This document shows positions 1 to 7,758 of a DNA stretch of 7,758 bases, piece after piece. Within the stretch, counting starts at the first letter, position 1. Each line of letters opens with the position of its first letter. The notes beneath the pieces were generated by a model. The model did not search any database and was not told where the DNA came from. It was given only the letters and a program-made list of their open reading frames with translations. Both the position numbers and the translations under genes were made by a program. The stretch lies in NCBI GenBank assembly GCA_030067055.1, contig JASJAL010000098.1, positions 1 through 7,758 on the forward strand, written 5' to 3'. This DNA comes from Kiloniellales bacterium (GTDB lineage Bacteria > Pseudomonadota > Alphaproteobacteria > Kiloniellales > JAKSBE01).

Positions 1-2471
<2,471 letters not shown>

Positions 2472-2566
2472 CTGCCTAAGCTCCTGTTTGTCCAGTGGCG
2501 CCGGGCGCCGAATAGGTCAAATTGTTGGTCGGACGAGACGACGCTCCGAGTCCGTCAGCTCTCGAT

Positions 2567-2674
2567 GCCGCCCTCGCTGTCATGCCCGGGCTTTTTCCGG
2601 GCAGCAATCGAGCTGTCGCGCCGTCGTTCTCCGGATCGCGCGCTCCGGGGTTGGCAGCGGAGAGCGAGGGCAGC
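2567..2674. repeat. Composite palindromic element in the gcvH-gcvP spacer
   Basis: The 217-base spacer between gcvH and gcvP holds no gene. It contains a perfect 7-bp hairpin, TGCCCGG (2583-2589) and CCGGGCA (2597-2603), with a 7-base loop. Outside it lies a second, wider inverted pair, GCCGCCCTCGCT (2567-2578) and AGCGAGGGCAGC (2663-2674), with one mismatch in 12. The core TCATGCCCGGGCTT resembles palindromic intergenic repeats that are common in alphaproteobacterial genomes; this is recalled from general knowledge and was not searched. In the mRNA the hairpin could stabilise the upstream gcvT-gcvH part or lower gcvP expression. On the transcribed (minus) strand no T-run follows it, so it is not an ordinary Rho-independent terminator. 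Confidence 0.5.
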
Positions 2675-2688
2675 ACCGCAAGCCGGTC

Positions 2689-3063
2689 CTAGAGCGTCTC
2701 GACAAAGGCCTTGTAAGCCGCCGCGTCCATCAGCCCGTCGAGCTGGCCGCTGTCGGCGATGGTCATCTTGAAGAACCAGCCCTCGCCCTCGGGATCGCTG
2801 TTGGCCTTGGCCGGATCGTCGGCAAGGGCCGCATTGGCCTCGGTCACCTCGCCGTCGAGCGGGGCGTAGATCTCGCTGGCCGCCTTGACCGATTCCACCG
2901 TCGCCGCCTCCTTGCCCTTCTCCAGGGCGGTGCCGGCCTCCGGCAGCTCGATGAAGACGACATCGCCCAGCTGCTCCTGGGCGTAGTCGGTGATGCCGAC
3001 GGTTGCGACGTCGCCCTCGACGCGGATCCATTCGTGGTCGTCGGTGTAGCGCAGATTGCTCAT
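2689..3063 (-). CDS. gcvH: Glycine cleavage system H-protein (lipoyl carrier)
   Basis: GcvH is the small lipoylated shuttle that carries the aminomethyl group from GcvP to GcvT and is reoxidised by the L-protein. The 124-residue product matches the usual family length of about 125 to 130. Landmarks are the N-terminal [13 protein letters not shown], the segment [20 protein letters not shown], and the lipoylation motif [12 protein letters not shown] with Lys60 as the modified lysine. The start is the ATG at 3063, which has GGGAG 6 bases upstream. The frame is open further upstream, but the extra residues ([16 protein letters not shown]) are not GcvH-like and overlap the end of gcvT. It lies 22 bases after the gcvT stop, in the same operon, and is followed by the 217-base spacer before gcvP. 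Confidence 0.98.
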   Translation of the reverse strand: MSNLRYTDDHEWIRVEGDVATVGITDYAQEQLGDVVFIELPEAGTALEKGKEAATVESVKAASEIYAPLDGEVTEANAALADDPAKANSDPEGEGWFFKMTIADSGQLDGLMDAAAYKAFVETL

Positions 3064-3085
3064 GTTCGTCTCCCAGTTCTCGTTG

Positions 3086-4210
3086 TCAGCCCCGGTGATA
3101 TCGGTGCGGCGCAAAAGGTAGCTTGACGACCCGGCAGGGCAGCTCCCGGCCGCGGACCTGGGCGGTCACCGCCGTGTCGGCGGCCGCCAACCCGGCGTCC
3201 ACATAACCCATGGCGACCGGGCCGCCGACGCTTGGGCCGAAGACGCCGCTGGTCACCCGACCGACCGTCGCGCCCTGACCGTCCAGCAGCTCGGCGCCTT
3301 CGCGCACCGGTGCCCGGCCCTCGGGGCGCAGGCCGACCCTGCGCCGCGCCGGTCCCTCGGCGAGCTGGCGCTGGATGACCTCGGCGCCGGGAAAACCGCC
3401 CTCCTCACGGCGGCGCTTCTGGATCGCCCAGGTGAGGCCGGCTTCGACCGGTGTGGTGGTCTCGTCGATGTCGTGGCCGTAGAGGCAGAGCCCGGCCTCC
3501 AGGCGCAGCGAATCCCGCGCGCCCAAGCCGACCGGACCGACCTCGGGCTCGGCCAGCAGCCGCCGGGCCAGGGCCTCGGCCGCCGCGCCGGGCACGGCGA
3601 TCTCGTAGCCATCCTCGCCGGTGTAGCCGGCCCGGCTGACGCGGCAGTGCGCGCCCTCCAGCTCGACCTCGATCCGGGTCATGAAGGCCATCTCGGCGAC
3701 CTCGGGCGCCAGACGCGCCAGCACCTCGGCTGCCGCCGGCCCCTGCAGGGCGAGCAGCCCGGCGGTCTCGTCCAGGCTGACCTCGGCGTGGCCGGCCAGA
3801 CCGGCCTGCAGATGGGCAAAGTCGGCGTCCTTGCAGGTGGCATTGACGACGACGAAGAGCCCGTCCTCGGTCCGGGTGATCATAAGGTCGTCGAGGATGC
3901 CGCCGGCGGCGTTGGTGAAGAAGCTGTAGCGGCTGCGCCCCGGCTTCAGGCCCTGAACGTCGGCCGGGACCAGGGTCTCCAGGGCCGCCGCCGCACCCGC
4001 GCCGCCGTCCGCATCGGTGATCGTCACCTGGCCCATGTGAGAGACGTCGAAAAGGCCGGCGGCGTTACGTGTCTGCTGGTGCTCGGCCATGATTCCCGCA
4101 GGGTACTGGACCGGCATGGCGTAGCCGGCGAAGGGCACCATGCGACCACCCAGCTCCAGGTGCAGCCCGTGGAGCGGCGTCTGTTTCAGCTCTTCTGCGG
4201 TGTCGTTCAA
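3086..4210 (-). CDS. gcvT: Aminomethyltransferase, T-protein of the glycine cleavage system
   Basis: GcvT takes the aminomethyl group from GcvH, transfers the one-carbon unit to tetrahydrofolate and releases ammonia. From the TTG at 4210 the product is 374 residues, close to E. coli GcvT (364). Typical segments are [40 protein letters not shown] (the catalytic Asp corresponds to Asp107 or Asp108), [10 protein letters not shown], and [16 protein letters not shown]. The TTG start is chosen because GGAGGG (4223-4218) sits 7 bases upstream and the protein then begins [11 protein letters not shown], as relatives do. The in-frame GTG at 4234 has no good ribosome binding site and would add eight residues that include that site. 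It is the first gene of the operon, directly below the glycine riboswitch. Confidence 0.96.
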   Translation of the reverse strand: MNDTAEELKQTPLHGLHLELGGRMVPFAGYAMPVQYPAGIMAEHQQTRNAAGLFDVSHMGQVTITDADGGAGAAAALETLVPADVQGLKPGRSRYSFFTNAAGGILDDLMITRTEDGLFVVVNATCKDADFAHLQAGLAGHAEVSLDETAGLLALQGPAAAEVLARLAPEVAEMAFMTRIEVELEGAHCRVSRAGYTGEDGYEIAVPGAAAEALARRLLAEPEVGPVGLGARDSLRLEAGLCLYGHDIDETTTPVEAGLTWAIQKRRREEGGFPGAEVIQRQLAEGPARRRVGLRPEGRAPVREGAELLDGQGATVGRVTSGVFGPSVGGPVAMGYVDAGLAAADTAVTAQVRGRELPCRVVKLPFAPHRYHRG

Positions 4211-4217
4211 GACCCGA

Positions 4218-4223
4218 CCCTCC
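4218..4223 (-). promoter_or_regulatory. Ribosome binding site of gcvT, deciding the TTG start
   Basis: GGAGGG on the minus strand, 7 bases before the TTG codon at 4210. It is the only strong Shine-Dalgarno match near the 5' end of gcvT. Its first G can also take part in a pairing with the end of the riboswitch. Confidence 0.75.
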
Positions 4224-4276
4224 GACAGACACACAACCCGGCCATCGGCGCGACAGCCTGTGTGCCCCCTCTGTCG
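4218..4276 (-). promoter_or_regulatory. Putative expression platform of the glycine riboswitch
   Basis: The segment between aptamer 2 and gcvT holds sequences that can pair in competing ways. CGACAGA (4276-4270), which overlaps the 3' strand of the closing stem of aptamer 2, is an exact 7-base complement of TCTGTCG (4229-4223). The latter runs into the first G of the GGAGGG ribosome binding site. CGACAG can also pair with CTGTCG (4256-4251). A folded, glycine-bound aptamer 2 would hold CAGAG in its own stem and leave the region before the ribosome binding site free. There is no T-run that would mark an intrinsic terminator, so control of translation is the simpler reading. This is inferred from base pairing only. 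Confidence 0.45.
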
Positions 4277-4487
4277 TCGGACCTGAGAGATTTCGCCGGC
4301 TCGCCCTCGTCGGGCTACCCCTTGGGGCGCTGTCCGGCTTTCACCCTTCGGTGAGGCAGCGCACTTGGCCCTGCCTGCTTTCCAGAGTGCCTAACCCGAG
4401 CGGTCCCTGGGCCTGAGAGTTTCCGGGGCGGTTGCTCCTTCGGCGCCCGATCTGCCGCGGCGGCGGATCGGATCTCTCCCGCTCGGG
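4264..4487 (-). ncRNA. Tandem glycine riboswitch upstream of gcvT
   Basis: Two glycine aptamers lie in series in the leader of the gcv operon. Aptamer 1 (4487-4395) is closed by a perfect 9-bp stem, CCCGAGCGG (4487-4479) with CCGCTCGGG (4403-4395). Inside it are GGGAGAG, GCGCCGAAGGAGCAA and GGAAACTCTCAGGC, which are the conserved glycine-aptamer signatures. Aptamer 2 (about 4390-4265) has CTCTGGAAAG, CACCGAAGGGTGAA, AAATCTCTCAGGTCCG and CAGAG, closed by CTCTG/CAGAG. Its first element is GGAAAG where GGAGAG is usual. A short linker of a few bases (around 4394-4391) separates the two, as in typical cooperative pairs. Position and orientation just upstream of gcvT fit an ON switch that responds to excess glycine. 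Confidence 0.95.
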
Positions 4488-4518
4488 ATTGACGGCTATG
4501 TAAGCTTCAATCCTCGGA

Positions 4519-4535
4519 TCGGCCCGCCGGGCCGA
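4519..4535. repeat. 17-base palindrome in the gcv leader
   Basis: TCGGCCCG (4519-4526), one central C, then CGGGCCGA (4528-4535) form a perfect inverted repeat. Two further pairs (GG 4516-4517 with CC 4537-4538) are possible past an A-A mismatch. It lies between the candidate gcv promoter and the riboswitch. It would therefore be either an operator-like dyad near the transcription start or a 5'-end hairpin of the mRNA. No T-run follows it on either strand. Confidence 0.5.
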
Positions 4536-4547
4536 ACCATTGAAATC

Positions 4548-4575
4548 AACGTAGGCCCTGGGCGAGGAAAGTCAA
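4548..4575 (-). promoter_or_regulatory. Candidate sigma-70 type promoter of the gcv operon
   Basis: On the minus strand TTGACT (4575-4570) matches the -35 consensus at five of six bases. After 16 bases TACGTT (4553-4548) is a weak -10 match (three of six). Transcription would start near 4541, about 54 bases before the first riboswitch aptamer. The -35 is convincing and the -10 is not, so this is tentative. Confidence 0.35.
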
Positions 4576-4576
4576 C

Positions 4577-4601
4577 TGGCCAGGCCGGGATTCGAACCCG
4601 A
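4577..4601 (-). other. tRNA 3'-end-like fragment (T-arm plus possible acceptor strand), no full tRNA
   Basis: On the minus strand TCGGG, the loop TTCGAAT and CCCGG form a well-formed 5-bp/7-base tRNA T-arm containing the B-box GGTTCGAATCC. It is followed by CCTGGCCA, which could be a 7-base acceptor strand plus discriminator base. The 60 to 70 bases upstream on that strand hold no matching GGCCAGG acceptor strand and no believable D-arm or anticodon arm, so it is not a complete tRNA. A partly overlapping 8-bp stem, AGGCCGGG (4582-4589) with CCCGGCCT (4605-4612), gives a strong alternative hairpin. It could be a leftover of a tRNA-targeted integration or chance. Confidence 0.3.
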
Positions 4602-4612
4602 AGGCCCGGCCT

Positions 4613-4754
4613 CTCGGCCCGAAACGAACCTTCAGAAGGCGGACCCGGCTCTGTCAGGGTCGGCTTCGCAAGGAGTTGTTAGGCCTTCTCGTGCGAAAGT
4701 CACTTAACCCATTACGATTAATCCCAAAGGCTAGTCACGCATCTCCGATCAAAG
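4613..4754 (+). other. Leader region of the kinase gene, no clear promoter
   Basis: No gene is seen here. GACCC (4643-4647) and GGGTC, ten bases later, could form a small hairpin. Bases 4700-4735 are AT-richer than the surroundings and hold TACGAT (4713-4718), four of six for a -10 box, but no good -35 lies 16 to 18 bases before it. The stretch before the kinase ATG (ATCAAAG) has no real Shine-Dalgarno sequence, so the kinase may be weakly translated or leaderless-like. Confidence 0.25.
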
Positions 4755-5648
4755 ATGAACTACGTTCAGACGAACCGCAAACAGCGCCGGTCCGGCGCGC
4801 ACGCCTATGCCGGCAAATTGGGGCGGCTTCTGAAGCAGCGGCGCCATGACCTTGCCCTGCGTGCGGCCAAGAGCCGGGCGGAGAGCTCGGCCGAGGTGAC
4901 TCACGCGGCCATGCTGCAGCTGGAAGCCGCCAACGCCGCCAAGACTCGCTTTCTCGCCAACATGAGCCACGAGCTGAGGACGCCGTTGAATACCATCATC
5001 GGGTTTTCCGATGTCATGTTGAAGGAACACGGGGCCCAGAATGGCGCTGAAGCATCTCCGGAAACCCATCAGCAGTTCCTGCAGCTGATCAATGAGGCGG
5101 GAAACCACCTGCTCCAGATCGTCAATGATGTTCTCGACACGGCGAAGACCGAATCCGGCCAGATCCAGCTCTATGAGGAGCTGATCGAAGTCGACAATAT
5201 CGTCAGCGCCTGCGAGGGGCTGGTCTCCGGCCTGGCCGCCGATAAGGAGGTCGACTTGACCTCGACCTTTGGCGAAAAGCTGCCCAGGTTCTGGGGCGAC
5301 GGCAAGCGACTGAAACAGATACTCATCAACCTGCTCTCCAACGCCGTCAAGTTCACGCCGGCGGGCGGCAGGGTCGAGCTTCAGGCCTTCAGAGCCAATG
5401 ATGGCGGCCTGATGATCTCGGTGTCCGACAATGGCATCGGGATCCATCCTGACAACATCGAAAGCGCGTTCACGCCCTTTCAGCAAATCGACAGCCATCT
5501 CACGCGCGAGTACGAGGGCACCGGTCTGGGCTTGCCGCTGGCAAAGGCCTTCACCGAACTGCACGGCGGCGTCTTGGACATCCAGAGCAGTCTCGGCTGT
5601 GGCACCACCGTGCGTGTCCACTTCCCGCCAAAACGATCAATGGGGTGA
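4755..5648 (+). CDS. Soluble sensor-less histidine kinase (HisKA plus HATPase_c)
   Basis: A 297-residue cytosolic kinase with a complete transmitter core. Residues 1-40 are strongly basic (NRKQRR, LLKQRR) and 35-66 are likely helical. The dimerisation/phosphoacceptor helix follows with His72 in NMSHELRTPLN. The ATP-binding domain has the N box (LINLLSNAVKF, Asn192 and Asn196), the G1 box DNGIGI (225-230), the F box FTPFQQI (239-245) and the G2 box GTGLGL (255-260). The PFQQIDSHLTREYEGTGLGLPL stretch is of the PleC/DivJ type common in alphaproteobacteria. There is no membrane segment, signal peptide, PAS, GAF or receiver domain, so its input must come from the short N-terminus or a partner. 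No response regulator is adjacent. A TAA at 4719 limits the frame upstream and ATG 4755 is the first start, though its ribosome binding site is weak. The HerA gene begins 5 bases after the stop, which suggests a shared transcript and translational coupling. The phosphotransfer target is unknown. Confidence 0.9.
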   Translation: MNYVQTNRKQRRSGAHAYAGKLGRLLKQRRHDLALRAAKSRAESSAEVTHAAMLQLEAANAAKTRFLANMSHELRTPLNTIIGFSDVMLKEHGAQNGAEASPETHQQFLQLINEAGNHLLQIVNDVLDTAKTESGQIQLYEELIEVDNIVSACEGLVSGLAADKEVDLTSTFGEKLPRFWGDGKRLKQILINLLSNAVKFTPAGGRVELQAFRANDGGLMISVSDNGIGIHPDNIESAFTPFQQIDSHLTREYEGTGLGLPLAKAFTELHGGVLDIQSSLGCGTTVRVHFPPKRSMG

Positions 5649-5653
5649 CACCA

Positions 5654-7312
5654 ATGGATAGCGGTTCCTCGAACGCCGCCCTTGCGGCAAATGTCCCGGG
5701 CAATAGGGACCTGGTGGTTGCCGATCTGCCGGAATCGGAAGCTTTCGGGCGCGTCGCCTATGTCTGCGGCTCGCAGGTCGTCGCCCTGATCGAGGGTCGC
5801 GAGAGGTCGGATCCGCTTCGGCTGCAAATGGGCAGCCTGGTCAAGACGGAATCGGCGGATTCGACGGTCTTCGGCGTGGTCAGCAGCCTTTCGATCCCCT
5901 TGCCCGCCGAGGATCCGGCTCAGAAGGACGTGCTGACCATCGAAGTGGAATTGCTCGGCGAGGTCCCAAAGTCGGACAGCGGCATTCCCCAGCGGTTTCG
6001 GCGCGGCGTTTCCTACCCGCCGCTTCTGAACGATCTGATCTTCACGACCACGCGCAACGACCTTGGCCTGGTCTACGCGCGGCCCAACGCTTCGACCGCG
6101 GTGGTCGGCACGATCCATCAGGACCGCAAGGTCCCGTCCTACATCATCACCAACGACCTCTTGGGCAAGCACTTCGCGATCGTGGGGACGACGGGTTGCG
6201 GAAAGTCCTGTGCGACAGCGCTGATCCTCCACGCGATTATCGAAAAGAATCCAAAGAGCCACATCGTCCTGCTCGATCCGCACAACGAGTACAGCAAAGC
6301 CTTCGGAGAGTCGGCGGAGGTCCTGGACACCTCGAGCCTCGAGATTCCCTACTGGATGCTCGAGTTCAACGAGCTCCTGGGAATCATCACCGGCGCGGGC
6401 CACGAGGCGGACAAGGCCGAGGTCGCGATCCTGAGCGAAGCCATTCCCGTGGTGAAGGCGCAATACCTGAAGAATGCCGAAACGGTGAAGCAGATCACCG
6501 TCGATACGCCGATCCCCTACCGCCTGACCGATCTCATCCAGTATTTCGACCAGGCCATGGGCAAGCTGGACAAAGCCGAAGGCCTCGCGCCCTATCAGAG
6601 GCTCAAGTCCCGGATCATCGCGCTCCAGGGCGATCCGCGCTACAGCTTCATGTTCGGCGGCATGGCGGTCCGCGACAACATGGAGAAGATCCTCTCGCGG
6701 ATCTTCCGAATTCCCGTCGACGGCAAGCCGATATCGATCCTCGACCTCTCGGGCGTGCCCTCGGAAATCGTCAACGTCGTGGTCTCGGTCCTCTGTCGCA
6801 TCACCTTCGACTTCGCGCTCTGTAGCAATCGCGAGATCCCGGTTCTCCTGGTCTGCGAGGAGGCGCATCGCTATGCGTCGCGGAGCAAAGAGCCTGACTT
6901 TGAGCCGACCCGGCGAGCGCTGTCGCGAATTGCCAAGGAGGGCCGCAAGTACGGGGTTTCGCTTTGCCTGGTGAGCCAGAGACCATCGGAGCTGGCGACC
7001 GGCATTCTGTCCCAGTGCAACACGGTCTTCGCGATGCGCATGACCAACGAAAGCGACCAGGAGATCATGCAGAGCATCATCTCGGATTCCTCGCTCGGTT
7101 TTGCCGAGGCCTTGCCGTCGCTGGGAAATGCCGAGGCGATCGCCGTCGGCGAGGGAATCGCGGTGCCCATGCGGCTCTGCTTTCTGGACCTGCCCGAAGT
7201 CCAGCGGCCTCGAAGCGAGACCGCCGATTTCGCCTCGGCCTGGCAGAGCGATAACTACACGGACAACTCCGTCTCCGAAATCGTCAAGCGCTGGCGCACG
7301 CAGAACTTCTAA
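5654..7312 (+). CDS. HerA-family AAA+/FtsK-like ATPase (DUF87/HAS-barrel)
   Basis: The 552-residue product has HerA architecture: a HAS-barrel at about residues 28-105 (FGRVAYVCGSQVVALIEG, then MGSLVKTESADSTVFGVVSSLS), followed by a RecA-like motor. Walker A is GTTGCGKS (178-185), followed by IVLLDPHNEY (204-213). Walker B is VLLVCEEAHRY (397-407) with the Glu402-Glu403 pair. The C-terminal motor motifs are RIAKEGRKYGVSLCLVSQRPSEL (425-447 as a span) and LPSLGNAEAIAVGEG (487-501). Such proteins form hexameric rings that translocate along double-stranded DNA, classically with the NurA nuclease in end resection. In bacteria they also pair with other effectors in defence modules. No NurA or other nuclease is in view; the coupled neighbour is the kinase. 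ATG 5654 is chosen because GGGG ends 8 bases upstream; a GTG at 5645, overlapping the kinase stop by 4 bases, is the alternative. All catalytic residues seem intact. Whether it serves repair, defence or another task is open. Confidence 0.9.
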   Translation: MDSGSSNAALAANVPGNRDLVVADLPESEAFGRVAYVCGSQVVALIEGRERSDPLRLQMGSLVKTESADSTVFGVVSSLSIPLPAEDPAQKDVLTIEVELLGEVPKSDSGIPQRFRRGVSYPPLLNDLIFTTTRNDLGLVYARPNASTAVVGTIHQDRKVPSYIITNDLLGKHFAIVGTTGCGKSCATALILHAIIEKNPKSHIVLLDPHNEYSKAFGESAEVLDTSSLEIPYWMLEFNELLGIITGAGHEADKAEVAILSEAIPVVKAQYLKNAETVKQITVDTPIPYRLTDLIQYFDQAMGKLDKAEGLAPYQRLKSRIIALQGDPRYSFMFGGMAVRDNMEKILSRIFRIPVDGKPISILDLSGVPSEIVNVVVSVLCRITFDFALCSNREIPVLLVCEEAHRYASRSKEPDFEPTRRALSRIAKEGRKYGVSLCLVSQRPSELATGILSQCNTVFAMRMTNESDQEIMQSIISDSSLGFAEALPSLGNAEAIAVGEGIAVPMRLCFLDLPEVQRPRSETADFASAWQSDNYTDNSVSEIVKRWRTQNF

Positions 7313-7423
7313 TACGCGGTCCGAAATAACCCGCTCTGCCCGACTCACCGAGATTGGGGATTGCAGTCGGCGCCGGGAGATTGACCATGGAGGTCCGACC
7401 GGGACCAGCATGGGAGACAGGCG
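7313..7423 (+). other. Short intergenic gap between the HerA gene and the methyltransferase gene
   Basis: There is no gene. GGTCC and GGACC (within 7392-7405) could form a 5-bp hairpin but no T-run follows, so no intrinsic terminator is supported. No convincing promoter is seen, so the methyltransferase could be read from the same transcript or from its own unseen promoter. Confidence 0.3.
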
Positions 7424-7758
7424 ATGTCCGGGGATGAGGCCGTTGCGGGACACTACACTCACGGTTCGCTGCTGGCCGCGATAAGCGAGGCTCTCGCGAC
7501 GCTTGGCAAGACGCCCGAGACCGTCTCGGTCGACGACCTCGCGCCGGTCGACGAGTTCCACATCGGCGGGCGCCAAGCCTCCGAGCACTTCTTGAGCCAA
7601 CTGGCGCTCGACGCAGAGACCCACGTGCTGGATGTCGGCTGCGGGCTCGGCGGCGCCTCGCGATTCACCGCGAGCCGCTTCGGCTGCAGAGTGACCGGCA
7701 TCGACCTGACCACGGAGTACGTCGAGACCGGCCGGACCCTCACCTCCTGGGTCGGCCT
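7424..7758 (+). CDS. Class I SAM-dependent methyltransferase, 3' end cut by the window edge
   Basis: The first 111 residues are visible. ATG 7424 has GGGAG 7 bases upstream, a good start. The SAM-binding motif I is VLDVGCGLGGASR (68-80). It is followed by GCRVTGIDLTTEYV, whose acidic residue at the end of beta-2 would bind the SAM ribose. Before it lies DEFHIGGRQASEHFLSQL, a lead-in seen in small-molecule methyltransferases of the UbiE/MT11 group, including sarcosine/dimethylglycine-type enzymes; this does not fix the substrate. It is on the same strand as the kinase-HerA pair, 111 bases on. Its link to that pair or to the divergent glycine operon is unproven. Confidence 0.85.
   Translation, partial: MSGDEAVAGHYTHGSLLAAISEALATLGKTPETVSVDDLAPVDEFHIGGRQASEHFLSQLALDAETHVLDVGCGLGGASRFTASRFGCRVTGIDLTTEYVETGRTLTSWVG

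Noticed and set aside
3473..4354. A 293-codon plus-strand frame across gcvT and the riboswitch
   Set aside because: It overlaps gcvT antisense and runs into the structured riboswitch; its composition is that of a shadow frame.
4519..4535. Rho-independent terminator
   Set aside because: The palindrome is strong but no run of T follows on either strand, and its place at the start of the gcv leader does not fit a terminator.
4577..4680. A complete tRNA gene on the minus strand
   Set aside because: Only the T-arm and a possible 3' acceptor strand fit; no GGCCAGG partner, D-arm or anticodon arm was found at the right distances.
4704..4721. CtrA-like site TTAACCCATTACGATTAA upstream of the kinase gene
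   Set aside because: The two TTAA halves are 10 bases apart, not the 7 of the TTAA-N7-TTAA consensus, and TTAACCCAT has one base too many for the TTAACCAT form.
5645..5653. GTG start of the HerA gene at 5645
   Set aside because: It gives a 4-base overlap with the kinase stop, but ATG 5654 is better placed behind the GGGG motif. It is kept as an alternative only.
5480..7624. A 714-codon open frame on the minus strand
   Set aside because: It is the reverse shadow of the HerA gene plus the ends of its neighbours; it has no recognisable domain and no own ribosome binding site.

Overview
The window looks like a chromosomal segment of a GC-rich alphaproteobacterium, probably of the Rhodospirillales type. 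This is inferred from the high GC content, the gcvT-gcvH-gcvP gene order, a single-chain P-protein, and a PleC/DivJ-style histidine kinase core. No rRNA or complete tRNA is present to fix the taxonomy.

The left part (1 to about 4490, minus strand) is the glycine cleavage operon. Reading leftwards from 4490 it holds a tandem (two-aptamer) glycine riboswitch, gcvT with a TTG start, gcvH, a 217-base spacer with a palindromic repeat-like element, and gcvP, which runs off the left edge. Together the gene products degrade glycine to CO2, ammonia and methylene-tetrahydrofolate; the L-protein (lipoamide dehydrogenase) is not in this window. The riboswitch lets glycine control expression. A pairing next to the gcvT ribosome binding site suggests that the control is on translation.

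The divergent intergenic region (4488-4754) holds a candidate promoter for the gcv operon, a 17-base near-perfect palindrome in the predicted 5' leader, and a tRNA T-arm/acceptor-like fragment that does not belong to a complete tRNA. No convincing promoter is visible for the rightward genes.

The right part (4755-7758, plus strand) holds a soluble histidine kinase with no sensor domain, followed 5 bases later by a HerA-family ATPase with intact Walker motifs. After a 111-base gap comes the start of a class I SAM-dependent methyltransferase, which runs off the right edge. No response regulator and no NurA nuclease is visible. The kinase-HerA pair is the least ordinary item here and is the best candidate for an undescribed two-gene system. 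Its function cannot be read from the sequence.
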